DNA of 56,145 nucleotides. Source: UBA2357 sp041678045 (lineage in GTDB: Bacteria; Pseudomonadota; Gammaproteobacteria; Burkholderiales; Rhodocyclaceae). The translations under genes were made by a program, and so were the position numbers. Below are positions 34,906-44,023 of this stretch, one piece after another (positions within the stretch are counted from its first letter, which is position 1; each line of letters starts with the position of its first letter). The notes under the pieces are model-generated. The model was not told where the DNA came from and made no database searches. It was given only the letters and a program-made list of their open reading frames with translations. The stretch covers positions 1 through 56,145 of the forward strand of contig JBAYOV010000024.1 in assembly GCA_041678045.1 (NCBI GenBank), in the 5' to 3' direction.

Positions 34906-35754
34906 ATGCACACTCCCGAACTGTCGGTGGAGTTCTTCCCACCGCAAATGGCGGAAGGGGCTGAAAAGCTGCGCGCAGTGCGCGCGCAGCTGGCGGCCAT
35001 CCGGCCGGCCTTCTTTTCCGTGACCTATGGCGCCGGCGGCTCCACCCAGGAGCGCAGCTTTGCCACCGTGGCCGAGATTGCCGCCGAAGGGCTGGATGCC
35101 TGCCCGCATCTGACCTGCATCGGTGCCACCCGCGAGCGCATCCACGAAATCCTGCAAGGCTTTGCCGACCAGGGCGTGCGGCGGATCGTGGCCCTGCGCG
35201 GCGACCTGCCTTCGGGCAGTTTCGGCATGGGAGAATTCCGCTACGCCAACGAGCTGGTGGAATTCATCCGCGCCGAGACCGGCGACCGCTTCCATATCGA
35301 AGTGGCTGCCTATCCCGAATGGCATCCGCAGGCAAAGAGCCCGCGCGACGATCTGCTGGCCTTCAAGCGCAAGGTGGAAGCCGGGGCGAATTCGGCCATC
35401 ACCCAGTATTTCTACAACATCGACGCCTACCGTCACTTTGTCGATCAGGTGCGCGCGATGGGGGTGGACGTGCCCATCGTTCCCGGCATCATGCCGATCG
35501 GCAACTTCTCCAGGCTGGCGCGTTTTTCGGACAGCTGCGGCGCCGAGTTGCCCCGCTGGATGCGCCGCAAGTTCGAAAGCCTGGGCGATGACGGCGATGC
35601 CATCCGGGCCTTCGGGTTCGACGTGGTCACCGACCTGTGCGCCCGCCTGCTCGAAGCCGGCGCCCCCGGGCTGCACTTCTACAGCATGAACCAGGCCGGC
35701 CCCACACTGGAAATCTGCCGCCGGCTGGGGCTTGTCGCCCCGCAGGCCGACTGA
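34906..35754 (+). CDS. metF: 5,10-methylenetetrahydrofolate reductase
   Basis: 282 residues. FAD-dependent TIM-barrel enzyme that makes methyl-THF, the methyl donor for regenerating methionine from homocysteine. Seen: SVEFFPPQMAEGAEKL, SVTYGAGGSTQERS, VALRGDLP and AITQYFYNIDAY. It is co-transcribed with ahcY behind the riboswitch, which makes sense since both act on the homocysteine branch. Confidence 0.96.
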   Translation: MHTPELSVEFFPPQMAEGAEKLRAVRAQLAAIRPAFFSVTYGAGGSTQERSFATVAEIAAEGLDACPHLTCIGATRERIHEILQGFADQGVRRIVALRGDLPSGSFGMGEFRYANELVEFIRAETGDRFHIEVAAYPEWHPQAKSPRDDLLAFKRKVEAGANSAITQYFYNIDAYRHFVDQVRAMGVDVPIVPGIMPIGNFSRLARFSDSCGAELPRWMRRKFESLGDDGDAIRAFGFDVVTDLCARLLEAGAPGLHFYSMNQAGPTLEICRRLGLVAPQAD

Positions 35755-35761
35755 ACCAGAG

Positions 35762-35785
35762 CCCCGGTTTCAGCGGGGTAGTTTC
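35762..35785 (+). terminator. Weak terminator after metF
   Basis: CCCCG, 7-base loop, CGGGG followed by TAGTTT, between the convergent metF and EamA genes. Confidence 0.45.
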
Positions 35786-36686
35786 AGCCCTTTCCGGGCG
35801 CAGGGCGGCGTGCCATCACCAGCACGCCGCCAATCACCATCGCGGCGCCCACCATCTGCGCGGCGCCCACCACCTCATCGAGCATCAGCCAGCCCAGCCC
35901 AATCGTCACCACCGGACCCAGCGTGCCGGTCAGCGACACCGGCCCGGCCCCCAGGCGGCGAATCGCCTCCGACACCAGCCACACCGGCGCCACCGTGGAA
36001 AACAGCGCCATGGCCAGGGACAGCGCATACACCTGCCACGGCTGCACCAGCGCCCCGAGCGGACGCATCAGCAGGAACTGCGCAATGCACAGCGCACAGG
36101 CCACCGAGGTGGCCAGCGCAGTGACCCGCATCGACCCCAGCCGCCCCACCACAGCACCGTTGCCCATCAGGTACAGCGCATACGACAGCGCACTGCCGAA
36201 TACCAGCACACTGCCAATCAGCACTTCTCGGGTGTCGCCCACCACCCCGAGGTCATGGCCCATCGCAAAACCGATGCCGGCGTAACACAGCAGCAGGGAC
36301 AGCAACGTGCGCCGCGTGATCGGCTTGCCCAGAAACAGCGCCGACAGCACGATGACGATGGTTGGGTAGGAAAACAGGATGAGGCGCTCCAGTCCGGCCG
36401 TGATGTACTTCAGGCCCAGAAAGTCCAGATAGCTCGCCAGGTAATATCCGAAAAAGCCCAGCGCAAACATCCAGCCCCAGTCGCGTCCGCTCATCGGCTG
36501 CACGCTGCGCCGCCCGGCGAGCACGCCCATGACAATGAAGAACGGCAGTGAAAACACCATGCGCAGGGCGAGCAGGGTCTCGGCATCCACACCATGACGG
36601 TAGGCCAGCTTCACCAGAATCGCCTTGAAGGAGAAGCCGACCGCACCGGCCACCGCAAACAACAACCCCACGCTACCCGAATGCAC
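35784..36686 (-). CDS. EamA/DMT-superfamily transporter
   Basis: 300 residues, ten predicted membrane helices in two EamA repeats (VGFSFKAILVKLAYRHGVDA in the first; WLVSEAIRRLGAGPVSLTGT in the second). Probably exports or imports a small metabolite; the substrate is not predictable. Transcribed with ruvC upstream, 62 bases away. Confidence 0.85.
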   Translation of the reverse strand: MHSGSVGLLFAVAGAVGFSFKAILVKLAYRHGVDAETLLALRMVFSLPFFIVMGVLAGRRSVQPMSGRDWGWMFALGFFGYYLASYLDFLGLKYITAGLERLILFSYPTIVIVLSALFLGKPITRRTLLSLLLCYAGIGFAMGHDLGVVGDTREVLIGSVLVFGSALSYALYLMGNGAVVGRLGSMRVTALATSVACALCIAQFLLMRPLGALVQPWQVYALSLAMALFSTVAPVWLVSEAIRRLGAGPVSLTGTLGPVVTIGLGWLMLDEVVGAAQMVGAAMVIGGVLVMARRPAPGKG

Positions 36687-36748
36687 CTGAAAATCCTTGT
36701 ATTGCTTGAATCACGCCCCGCCCATGCGGTCGGAGCTCTGCATGCCGC

Positions 36749-37297
36749 TCAGCGCAGCCCCACGATGCGCCCCGAGCGCCGCCGCTGACTGATCGCGCCC
36801 AAGGTGCCATGCCCGCCATGGGCATGGCAAATCGCACAGGCCAGCGCATCGGCTGCATCCGCACCGGGGCTGCCGTCCAGTGCCAGCAGGCGCTGTACCA
36901 TGTGCTGCACCTGCTCCTTGTCTGCCTTGCCATACCCGACCACCGCCTGCTTCACCTGCAACGCGGTGTATTCCAGCACAGGCAGATCGCATGACACCGC
37001 GCCGCAGATCACGGCCCCGCGAGCCTGCCCCAACAACAGAGTGGACTGCGGGTTCACATTCACAAACACCTTTTCCACCGCCACCTCGTCGGGCGAGTAG
37101 GTGGCGATCACCTCCCGAACACCGTCGAGCAGGGTCTTCAGCCGGCCGGGCAATTCACCGTCGGCCGTGCGGATGCAGCCACTCGCCACATAGCGCACCT
37201 GAGTGCCCAGGCGGTCGATGATGCCAAAACCCGTGATGCGCAGCCCCGGGTCCAGCCCCAGGATGCGCGTGGCCACCCTCTGCGAAGCGCTGCTCAT
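36749..37297 (-). CDS. ruvC: Holliday junction resolvase RuvC
   Basis: 182 residues. Cuts Holliday junctions as a dimer. Catalytic acidic residues are visible in ILGLDPGLRITGFG (first Asp), VAVEKVFVN (Glu) and GADAADALACAICHAHG (two Asp). The start is ATG (SSASQRV); a GTG three codons earlier is possible. It lies between two EamA transporters and about 16 kb from ruvB, unlike the usual yebC-ruvC-ruvA-ruvB order. Confidence 0.96.
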   Translation of the reverse strand: MSSASQRVATRILGLDPGLRITGFGIIDRLGTQVRYVASGCIRTADGELPGRLKTLLDGVREVIATYSPDEVAVEKVFVNVNPQSTLLLGQARGAVICGAVSCDLPVLEYTALQVKQAVVGYGKADKEQVQHMVQRLLALDGSPGADAADALACAICHAHGGHGTLGAISQRRRSGRIVGLR

Positions 37298-37313
37298 GTC
37301 CGTCACCGTTCGC

Positions 37314-38186
37314 TCACCGCTTGCGCGCCAGCCACACGCCCAGCACCGCCACCACCATGCCGAACAGGGCCAGCCCGCTCAGGGTTTCACCAAACAGCCA
37401 CCAGGCGAGCAAGGCCGTGGTCGGCGGGGTGAGGTAAAACAGGCTGGCCACGTTCACCGCGCTGCCATTGCGAATGAGCAGATTGAGCAGACTGATCGCA
37501 CCCAGCGACAGCACCAGCACCAGCCACGCCAGCGCGAACACGAAAGACCCGCTCCACTCGACCTGCAGCGTCTCGGTCTGGCTGGCCAACGCCAGGGTGA
37601 GCAGCAAGGAGGGCAAAAACTGGATCACCGAGCCGGTGCGCAGGTCGAAGCCGGCACAGAAACGCTTTTGGTACAGGGTGCCCGCAGTGATCGACACCAG
37701 CGCCAACAGGGCCGGCCACAGCATGGCGGCCAACGCGCCCTGCTCGGCCAGTCCGCCACCGCTCAGGCCACGGCTGCTGACCACCAGCGCCACGCCGGCA
37801 AACCCGAGCAGCAGGCCCAGCCACTGCCAGCGGCTCACCCGCTCGCCCAGCAACCAGCCGGCACCCAGCGCGGTGAGCAAGGGCTGCATGCCCACCACCA
37901 GCGCAGTCACCCCCGCCGGCAGGCCTTGATGAATCGCGGTAAACACCCCGCCCAGATACCCCGCATGCACCAGCAGCCCGGTAACCGCGATATGCGCGGC
38001 CTGCCGCCAGTCGCGCGGCCAGGGGGCACGCGTGAGCCACACCACCGCCCCCATCAGCAACACCACCAGGGTGTAGCGGATGGACAGAAAGGTCAGGGGT
38101 TCGGCATGGGGCAACCCGAACTTGGCGCCCAGAAAGCCGGTACTCCACAACACCACAAACAACAGGGGCATGACCGGCTGAAGCAT
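37314..38186 (-). CDS. EamA/DMT-superfamily transporter
   Basis: 290 residues with ten hydrophobic helices in two EamA halves (LLFVVLWSTGFLGAKFGLPH at the N-terminus; a second repeat from about residue 150). The start is the ATG with CAGGGGGG a few bases before it. Only 16 bases separate it from ruvC. It is not closely similar to the other EamA protein 0.6 kb away. Substrate unknown. Confidence 0.85.
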   Translation of the reverse strand: MLQPVMPLLFVVLWSTGFLGAKFGLPHAEPLTFLSIRYTLVVLLMGAVVWLTRAPWPRDWRQAAHIAVTGLLVHAGYLGGVFTAIHQGLPAGVTALVVGMQPLLTALGAGWLLGERVSRWQWLGLLLGFAGVALVVSSRGLSGGGLAEQGALAAMLWPALLALVSITAGTLYQKRFCAGFDLRTGSVIQFLPSLLLTLALASQTETLQVEWSGSFVFALAWLVLVLSLGAISLLNLLIRNGSAVNVASLFYLTPPTTALLAWWLFGETLSGLALFGMVVAVLGVWLARKR

Positions 38187-38249
38187 TGACCCCCCTGAAA
38201 GCTGCGGCGTGCATCCGGTGAGACACGCCGCAATGAACACACGACAGGC

Positions 38250-38975
38250 TCAGTCCTCAAACACCGCCGAGGTGTACACCTGCTGGACATCGTCCAGCCC
38301 TTCCAGCGCATCGAGCAGCTTCTGCATGCGCGCAGCGTCGTCGCCGGTCAGCTCGGTTTCGTTCAGCGGCTTCATCGACACCTCGCCGAACTCGGCCTTG
38401 AAGCCGGCCTTTTCCAGGGCATCCTTCACCACGCTGTACTCATAGGGTGCGGTCAGCACTTCGATCGAGCCATCGTCGTTGCCCACCACATCCTCGGCAC
38501 CGGATTCCAGCGCAGCTTCCATCAGCGCATCTTCGTCCGTGCCCGGCGCAAACATCAACTGGCCGCAATGCTTGAACTGGAAGGCCACGCAACCATCGGT
38601 GCCCATATTTCCGCCGTATTTGGAGAAGGCATGGCGCACATCGGCCACGGTACGCGTCTTGTTGTCGGTCAGGCAGTCGACCATCACGGCCGCGCCGCCG
38701 ATGCCATAGCCCTCGTAGCGTGCCTCCTCGTAGCTCACGCCTTCGAGCTCACCGGTGCCGCGCTTGACCGCACGCTCGATGTTCTCGCCCGGCATGTTCT
38801 CGCCCTTGGCATTGTCGATCGCCAGGCGCAGACGCGGATTGAAGTTGGGGTCGCCTCCGCCCATGCGCGCAGCAACCGTGATTTCCTTGATCAGCTTGGT
38901 GAATACCTTGCCCCGCCTGGCATCCTGCCGGCCCTTGCGATGCTGGATGTTGGCCCACTTGGAATGACCCGCCAT
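38250..38975 (-). CDS. yebC: YebC/PmpR family regulatory protein
   Basis: 241 residues. MAGHSKWANIQHRKGRQDAR at the N-terminus is diagnostic, followed by EARYEGYGIGGAAVMVDCLT and the C-terminal domain. YebC proteins act as transcription factors or translation factors that relieve ribosome stalling, depending on the study. The ATG chosen is the family start. First gene of the minus-strand yebC-EamA-ruvC-EamA run. Confidence 0.95.
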   Translation of the reverse strand: MAGHSKWANIQHRKGRQDARRGKVFTKLIKEITVAARMGGGDPNFNPRLRLAIDNAKGENMPGENIERAVKRGTGELEGVSYEEARYEGYGIGGAAVMVDCLTDNKTRTVADVRHAFSKYGGNMGTDGCVAFQFKHCGQLMFAPGTDEDALMEAALESGAEDVVGNDDGSIEVLTAPYEYSVVKDALEKAGFKAEFGEVSMKPLNETELTGDDAARMQKLLDALEGLDDVQQVYTSAVFED

Positions 38976-39137
38976 ACGCCCCTCGATGTGAAGCTGGATT
39001 GAAAACGGGGCATTATACTCCGACGCCCCCCGCCGTAATCCAGCCATCCGGAGCGCATGCCGACGGCACATGGAAGAGCGGACGACAGGCGCAAGCGGGT
39101 ATACACTTGCAGGAACATTTCACGACAGGAAGCCCTC

Positions 39138-40688
39138 ATGAGCGAGCCCATGCTGATCGCCAGGACACTGGACAAAAGCCTGCACCTCCTGCCCCGCCGC
39201 GCCAACCGTCACGGCTTGATCACCGGCGCGACCGGCACTGGCAAGACGGTGACTCTGCAGAAGATGGCAGAAGCCTTTGCAAACGCCGGCGTGCCGGTGT
39301 TCGTCTCCGACATCAAGGGCGACCTCTCCGGCATCGCAGCCCCCGGCACCGGATCTGCCCGCCTGCTCGAACGACTCGCCGCAATCGGCATCGACCACTA
39401 CGAGCCCCGTGGCAACAGCACGGTGTTCTGGGATGTATACGGCGAACAGGGGCACCCGGTGCGCGCCACCATTTCGGACATGGGGCCGCTGCTGCTGGCC
39501 CGCCTGCTCAACCTCAACGACACCCAGACCGGCGTACTGCAACTGGTGTTCAAGATCGCCGACGACAACGGCCTGCTGCTGCTCGACCTCAAGGATTTGC
39601 GCGCAATGGTGCAGTTCGTGGGGGAGAACGCAAAGTCCTTCACCACTGAATACGGCAACATCTCCGCCGCCTCCGTCGGCGCCATCCAGCGCAATTTGCT
39701 CGGTCTCGAAGAGCAGGGGGCCGAACACTTTTTCGGCGAACCCATGCTCGACCTGGCCGATCTGATGCAGACCGATGCCAACGGACGGGGCGTGATCAAC
39801 ATTCTCGCCGCCGAAAAGCTGTACCACTCGCCGCGCCTGTATTCCACCTTCCTGCTGTGGATGCTGGCCGAACTGTTCGAGCAACTGCCCGAGGTCGGCG
39901 ACCCGGACAAGCCCAGGCTGGTGTTTTTCTTCGACGAGGCTCACCTGCTGTTCAACGACGCCCCGAAGGCGTTGATCGAAAAGGTCGAGCATGTCGTGCG
40001 CCTGATCCGGTCCAAGGGCGTAGGCGTGTATTTCATCACGCAAAGCCCGGCAGACGTGCCCGACACCGTGCTCGGCCAACTCGGCAACCGGGTGCAGCAT
40101 GCGCTGCGCGCCTTCACGCCACGCGACCAGCGCGCCGTGCGCAGTGCCGCCGAAACCATGCGCCCCAACCCGGCCTTCAGTGCCGCAGAGGCCATCACCG
40201 AACTGGGCGTGGGCGAGGCGCTGGTGTCCTTTCTCGATGCACAGGGCCGCCCCGAGGTGGTGGAGCGCGCCTTCATCGTCGCCCCGGATTCGCGCATGGG
40301 CCCCCTCACGCCGGACGAGCGCCAGCACATCATCCGCCAGTCGGTGCTGTACGGGCACTATGAACAGACGCTCGACCGGGAGTCCGCCTACGAATTGCTA
40401 CGCGCCCAGGCCGACGCGGCCACCGCACGCGCCGCCGAAGAAGCCCTGCGCAAGCAGGCGGCACAGGCCGCCCGCGAAGCCGAAGCCGCCGCCCGCAACG
40501 CGCCCGCCGCAGCCGGCAACCCGGTGTCCGACCTGCTGTTCGGCTCCACCGGCCCGCGCGGAGGCCGGCGCGACGGTCTGGTACAGACCGCCGCCAAGAC
40601 GATCACCCGCACCATAGGCAGCTCGATCGGACGACAGATCGTGCGCGGCCTGCTCGGCTCCCTGCTGGGGGGCGGCGGCAAACGCTGA
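39138..40688 (+). CDS. HerA-like DUF853 ATPase (YjgR family)
   Basis: 516 residues. Walker A ITGATGTGKTVTLQKMAE near residue 33, VSDIKGDLSG, Walker B-like LVFFFDEAHLLF, and VYFITQSPADVPDTVLGQLG typical of DUF853. The C-terminus has an Ala/Arg/Glu helix and GGRRDGLVQTAAKTI. These hexameric ATPases relate to the DNA translocase HerA; a physiological role is not established. Overlaps the start of the next gene by 1 base. Confidence 0.9.
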   Translation: MSEPMLIARTLDKSLHLLPRRANRHGLITGATGTGKTVTLQKMAEAFANAGVPVFVSDIKGDLSGIAAPGTGSARLLERLAAIGIDHYEPRGNSTVFWDVYGEQGHPVRATISDMGPLLLARLLNLNDTQTGVLQLVFKIADDNGLLLLDLKDLRAMVQFVGENAKSFTTEYGNISAASVGAIQRNLLGLEEQGAEHFFGEPMLDLADLMQTDANGRGVINILAAEKLYHSPRLYSTFLLWMLAELFEQLPEVGDPDKPRLVFFFDEAHLLFNDAPKALIEKVEHVVRLIRSKGVGVYFITQSPADVPDTVLGQLGNRVQHALRAFTPRDQRAVRSAAETMRPNPAFSAAEAITELGVGEALVSFLDAQGRPEVVERAFIVAPDSRMGPLTPDERQHIIRQSVLYGHYEQTLDRESAYELLRAQADAATARAAEEALRKQAAQAAREAEAAARNAPAAAGNPVSDLLFGSTGPRGGRRDGLVQTAAKTITRTIGSSIGRQIVRGLLGSLLGGGGKR

Positions 40689-42520
40689 TGAACCGGCGCC
40701 ACCTGGCGCTGGCAAGCGCCTTTTCGCTGCTGGCCTACGCATTCTGGGTCAGCCCCGACTTCAAGGAAATCGCCGCAGGCGTGGCGATCTTCCTGTTCGG
40801 CATGAGTGCGCTCGAGCAAGGCTTCAAGGCCTTCACCGGTGGCACACTGGAGCGCATCCTGCAGCGCACCACCGACCGACTCTGGAAGAGCTTCAGCTTC
40901 GGTGTGGTGGCCACCACCCTGATGCAATCCAGCTCGCTGGTATCGGTCATCACCATCTCCTTCCTGAGCGCCGGCCTGCTCGGGCTGGCGCAGGGCATCG
41001 GCATCGTCTTCGGCGCAAACCTGGGCACCACCACCGGTGCCTGGCTGATTGCCGGCTTCGGCATGAAGGTGGATATTGCCGCCTACGCCATGCCGATGCT
41101 CACCTTCGGCGTGTTTCTCAGCTTCAACCGCTCCACCCTGCTCAAAGGCACGGGGCTTGTGCTCACCGGGCTGGGCTTCCTGTTCCTCGGCATCCACTAC
41201 ATGAAGGAAGGTTTCGAAGCCTTCCGCAACACCCTCGACCTGTCGGTCTACGCGCTCGGCGGGCTGCGCGGACTGCTGACCTACACCCTGCTGGGCATGG
41301 CTGCCACGGTCATCATGCAGTCCAGCCACGCCACGCTGGTACTCACCATCACCGCCCTCGCCGCCCAGCAAATCAATTACGAAAACGCGCTGGCGCTGGC
41401 CATCGGTGCAAACGTTGGCACCACCATCACGGCCATGCTGGGCGCCATCAGCGCCAACATCCAGGGACGCCGATTGGCTGCCGCCCACCTGCTGTTCAAT
41501 GTCGTCACCGGTCTGGTGGCACTGCTGTTCATCCACCAGTTTGTTGCCGCAGTGGACGCCGGCAGCCACTGGCTGGGCATCGCCGACGACGATCACACGC
41601 TCAAGCTCGCCCTGTTTCACACCCTGTTCAACCTGACCGGCATTGCCATCATGCTGCCGCTCACCGAACAGCTGGAGCGCGCCCTTGAAACATTCCTGAA
41701 ACCCGGCAAGCGTACAGTGGTGTCCGCCAAATACATCAACGACACCATGATCCAGATGCCGGATGCCGGCCTGGAAGCCGCGCGCAAGGAACTGCTGCAC
41801 CTGTTCGGCAACACCTTCGACATCATGGCCCTGGTATTGCATGCCGATCCGGTCAGGCTGCGCCGGGGCGAAGACCTGCCGCTGCTGGCCCAGCCCCCCG
41901 AAAGGGTCCGCGCGATCGATGTGGACGACTACTACCAGCGTCGAGTCAAACCCTTGCACGGCACCATCCTCGACTTTCTCGCGCGACTGCACACCGACGG
42001 ACCACAATCCCGTCAGGCCTTCATGCTGCGCACCGCCAGCCAGGACCTGCTCGAAGCCCTGAAGGCACTCAAGCATCTGCAGAAAAACATGGCGCGCCAC
42101 CTGGCCTCGCCCAATCCCTACCTGCGCAGGGAATACGTCGCCATGCGCCAGCAACTGGCTCTGCTGCTGCACGCCCTGCACACGCTGTCGGGCGACCACA
42201 CCCAAAACATCACCCTGTCGCTCGATGTCCTGCGCGCCGGCATGGTCGAGCACGACATCGTCGCCAACGGCAAGCTCGATGAACTCATCCGCGAGCACCG
42301 CATCAACCCGGAAGCGGCCACCTCGCTGATGAACGACAGCGCCTACACCTGCGACATCATCGCCAACCTGCTGTCCATGGCGCGCGTCCTCTTCACCCCC
42401 TTCGAACCCCTGCGCCACGAAATCGAACACCACCTGCAACTCGACAAACAGGAACTTGCCGCCGTGCTGTCCCCCACACCCACAGGGGCATCCACATCAA
42501 AAGGAGCGCAACGAACATGA
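40688..42520 (+). CDS. Na/Pi cotransporter family protein with PhoU-like domain
   Basis: 610 residues. Two inverted Na/Pi repeats with QSSS-type motifs (TTLMQSSSLVSVITISFLSA, and TVIMQSSHATLVLTITALAA) and GANLGTTTGA/GANVGTTITA. The C-terminal 200 residues form a PhoU-like helical domain (ALKALKHLQKNMARHL). Suggests sodium-coupled phosphate movement at the inner membrane with an intracellular regulatory domain. Its stop overlaps the start of the 94-residue gene (ATGA). Confidence 0.9.
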   Translation: MNRRHLALASAFSLLAYAFWVSPDFKEIAAGVAIFLFGMSALEQGFKAFTGGTLERILQRTTDRLWKSFSFGVVATTLMQSSSLVSVITISFLSAGLLGLAQGIGIVFGANLGTTTGAWLIAGFGMKVDIAAYAMPMLTFGVFLSFNRSTLLKGTGLVLTGLGFLFLGIHYMKEGFEAFRNTLDLSVYALGGLRGLLTYTLLGMAATVIMQSSHATLVLTITALAAQQINYENALALAIGANVGTTITAMLGAISANIQGRRLAAAHLLFNVVTGLVALLFIHQFVAAVDAGSHWLGIADDDHTLKLALFHTLFNLTGIAIMLPLTEQLERALETFLKPGKRTVVSAKYINDTMIQMPDAGLEAARKELLHLFGNTFDIMALVLHADPVRLRRGEDLPLLAQPPERVRAIDVDDYYQRRVKPLHGTILDFLARLHTDGPQSRQAFMLRTASQDLLEALKALKHLQKNMARHLASPNPYLRREYVAMRQQLALLLHALHTLSGDHTQNITLSLDVLRAGMVEHDIVANGKLDELIREHRINPEAATSLMNDSAYTCDIIANLLSMARVLFTPFEPLRHEIEHHLQLDKQELAAVLSPTPTGASTSKGAQRT

Positions 42521-42801
42521 AACTGAGCAAACTCACCGGCAAACTGGGCGAACTGTTGTCTGCCGACCTGCGCAAGCAGCGCAAGAAGCGGGAAAAACTC
42601 ATCGAACTGCTCAAGCAGATGAAAAAGCAGCAACGCCAGCTTGAAGACGACATCGAGAACATGGACGATCCCGAAACGCGCGCAGGCCTGGAGCTGAAAC
42701 TGCAGATTCTCGTCGAGCAGCGCAAGAAAGGCGTACGCCTGCGCAAAGCGCTGGCCGGCAAGTGCACCGAAACGGACAAGCCCGAAAAGCCGGAAGACTG
42801 A
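42517..42801 (+). CDS. Small Lys-rich coiled-coil protein
   Basis: 94 residues, basic, almost wholly helical. A coiled coil from about 20 to 75 is suggested by heptads (RKKREKLIELLKQMKKQQRQ, then LELKLQILVEQRKKG). No known domain. Its start overlaps the stop of the Na/Pi gene with a ribosome site AAGGAG upstream, so it is co-translated and may be a partner of the transporter's PhoU-like domain. Confidence 0.75.
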   Translation: MKLSKLTGKLGELLSADLRKQRKKREKLIELLKQMKKQQRQLEDDIENMDDPETRAGLELKLQILVEQRKKGVRLRKALAGKCTETDKPEKPED

Positions 42802-42911
42802 ACCCGCTGCGTCCAAAGGTCGCGGCTCGCGCACTGAACCCCTTGCCTGGCGTGCGGTCAGCATGTTTTACGTATCATGCACCCACAACACACCCAACCA
42901 GGAGACGACAG

Positions 42912-43799
42912 ATGAACGACCGGAACGACCTCAGCACCGCCGACCAGGCAGACTTCGACAGCCTGCTGCCCGCAGCCCGCATGAATCGTCGTGGCTTTGT
43001 GGCCACACTCGCCGCCACCGGTTTCGCGCTGGCGACCCAGCCGATCATGGCCTCGACCGTGGTCAGCACCCCGCACGACGGGCTCACCCATGGGCGGGTG
43101 GACATCCCCTCGGGCAGCGACACCCTGCCCGCCTACTTTGCGCGCCCCGCCGAGGGCGAGCAGTTCCCGGTGGTGCTGGTGGTGCAGGAAATTTTCGGGG
43201 TGCACGAGTACATTCAGGACGTGTGCCGCCGCCTGGCCCGTGAAGGCTACCTGGCCATTGCCCCCGAACTGTTCTTCCGCCAGGGCGATCCGACGCAGAT
43301 CGAAAGCGTGGCCGAAATCATCTCCGGGATCGTCTCGAAGGTACCCGACGCCCAGGTGATGGGCGATCTGGACGCCTGCGCGGCCTGGGCCGCACAAAAC
43401 GGCGGTGACGCAACCCGACTGGCGATCACCGGCTTTTGCTGGGGTGGGCGCATCACCTGGCTGTATGCCGCACACAACCCGCAACTGAAGGCCGGCGTGG
43501 CCTGGTACGGCCGCCTGGACGGCGCCCCGGCCGACAACACCCCACAACATCCGATCGATGTCGCCGGTGCCCTCCACGCCCCGGTGCTCGGCCTGTACGG
43601 CGGCCAGGACCAGGGCATCCCGCTGGACGATGTCGAAATGATGAGCAGCGCCCTGAAGGACGCCAGCAGCCCGAGTGACATCATCGTCTACCCCGACGCC
43701 CCCCACGCCTTCCACGCCGACTACCGCCCCAGCTACCGCCAGACCGAAGCCGAAGACGGCTGGAAACGGCTCCTCGCCTGGTTCGGCGAACACGTCTGA
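42912..43799 (+). CDS. Dienelactone hydrolase family protein, Tat-exported
   Basis: 295 residues. An N-terminal twin-arginine signal (MNRRGFVATLAATGFALA, from about residue 24) predicts folded export. The alpha/beta-hydrolase has the Cys nucleophile in GFCWGGRITW, Asp in GLYGGQDQGIP and His in DAPHAFHADY, the classic dienelactone-hydrolase triad. Substrate unknown; periplasmic location sets it apart from catabolic DLH enzymes. Start ATG with AGGAGA. Confidence 0.9.
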   Translation: MNDRNDLSTADQADFDSLLPAARMNRRGFVATLAATGFALATQPIMASTVVSTPHDGLTHGRVDIPSGSDTLPAYFARPAEGEQFPVVLVVQEIFGVHEYIQDVCRRLAREGYLAIAPELFFRQGDPTQIESVAEIISGIVSKVPDAQVMGDLDACAAWAAQNGGDATRLAITGFCWGGRITWLYAAHNPQLKAGVAWYGRLDGAPADNTPQHPIDVAGALHAPVLGLYGGQDQGIPLDDVEMMSSALKDASSPSDIIVYPDAPHAFHADYRPSYRQTEAEDGWKRLLAWFGEHV

Positions 43800-44023
43800 G
43801 CCAGCGCCCTCAAGACTTGGAACAAAGGCGCCGCCCCGGCGCCACAACCTCTGCTACGCACAGGCAACTCCATCCGGACGTTCCAAAAGACAGCTTACAT
43901 GAAGCGGTGCCAAGCCTTGTGCTGCAGGCCAATAGGAATTTGACATACACAAGACCTTGCTGCAGCATGACGCAAATAGAACCGTTGAGTTTCCCGAACC
44001 TTCAGTACAGCAAATACAGCCAT

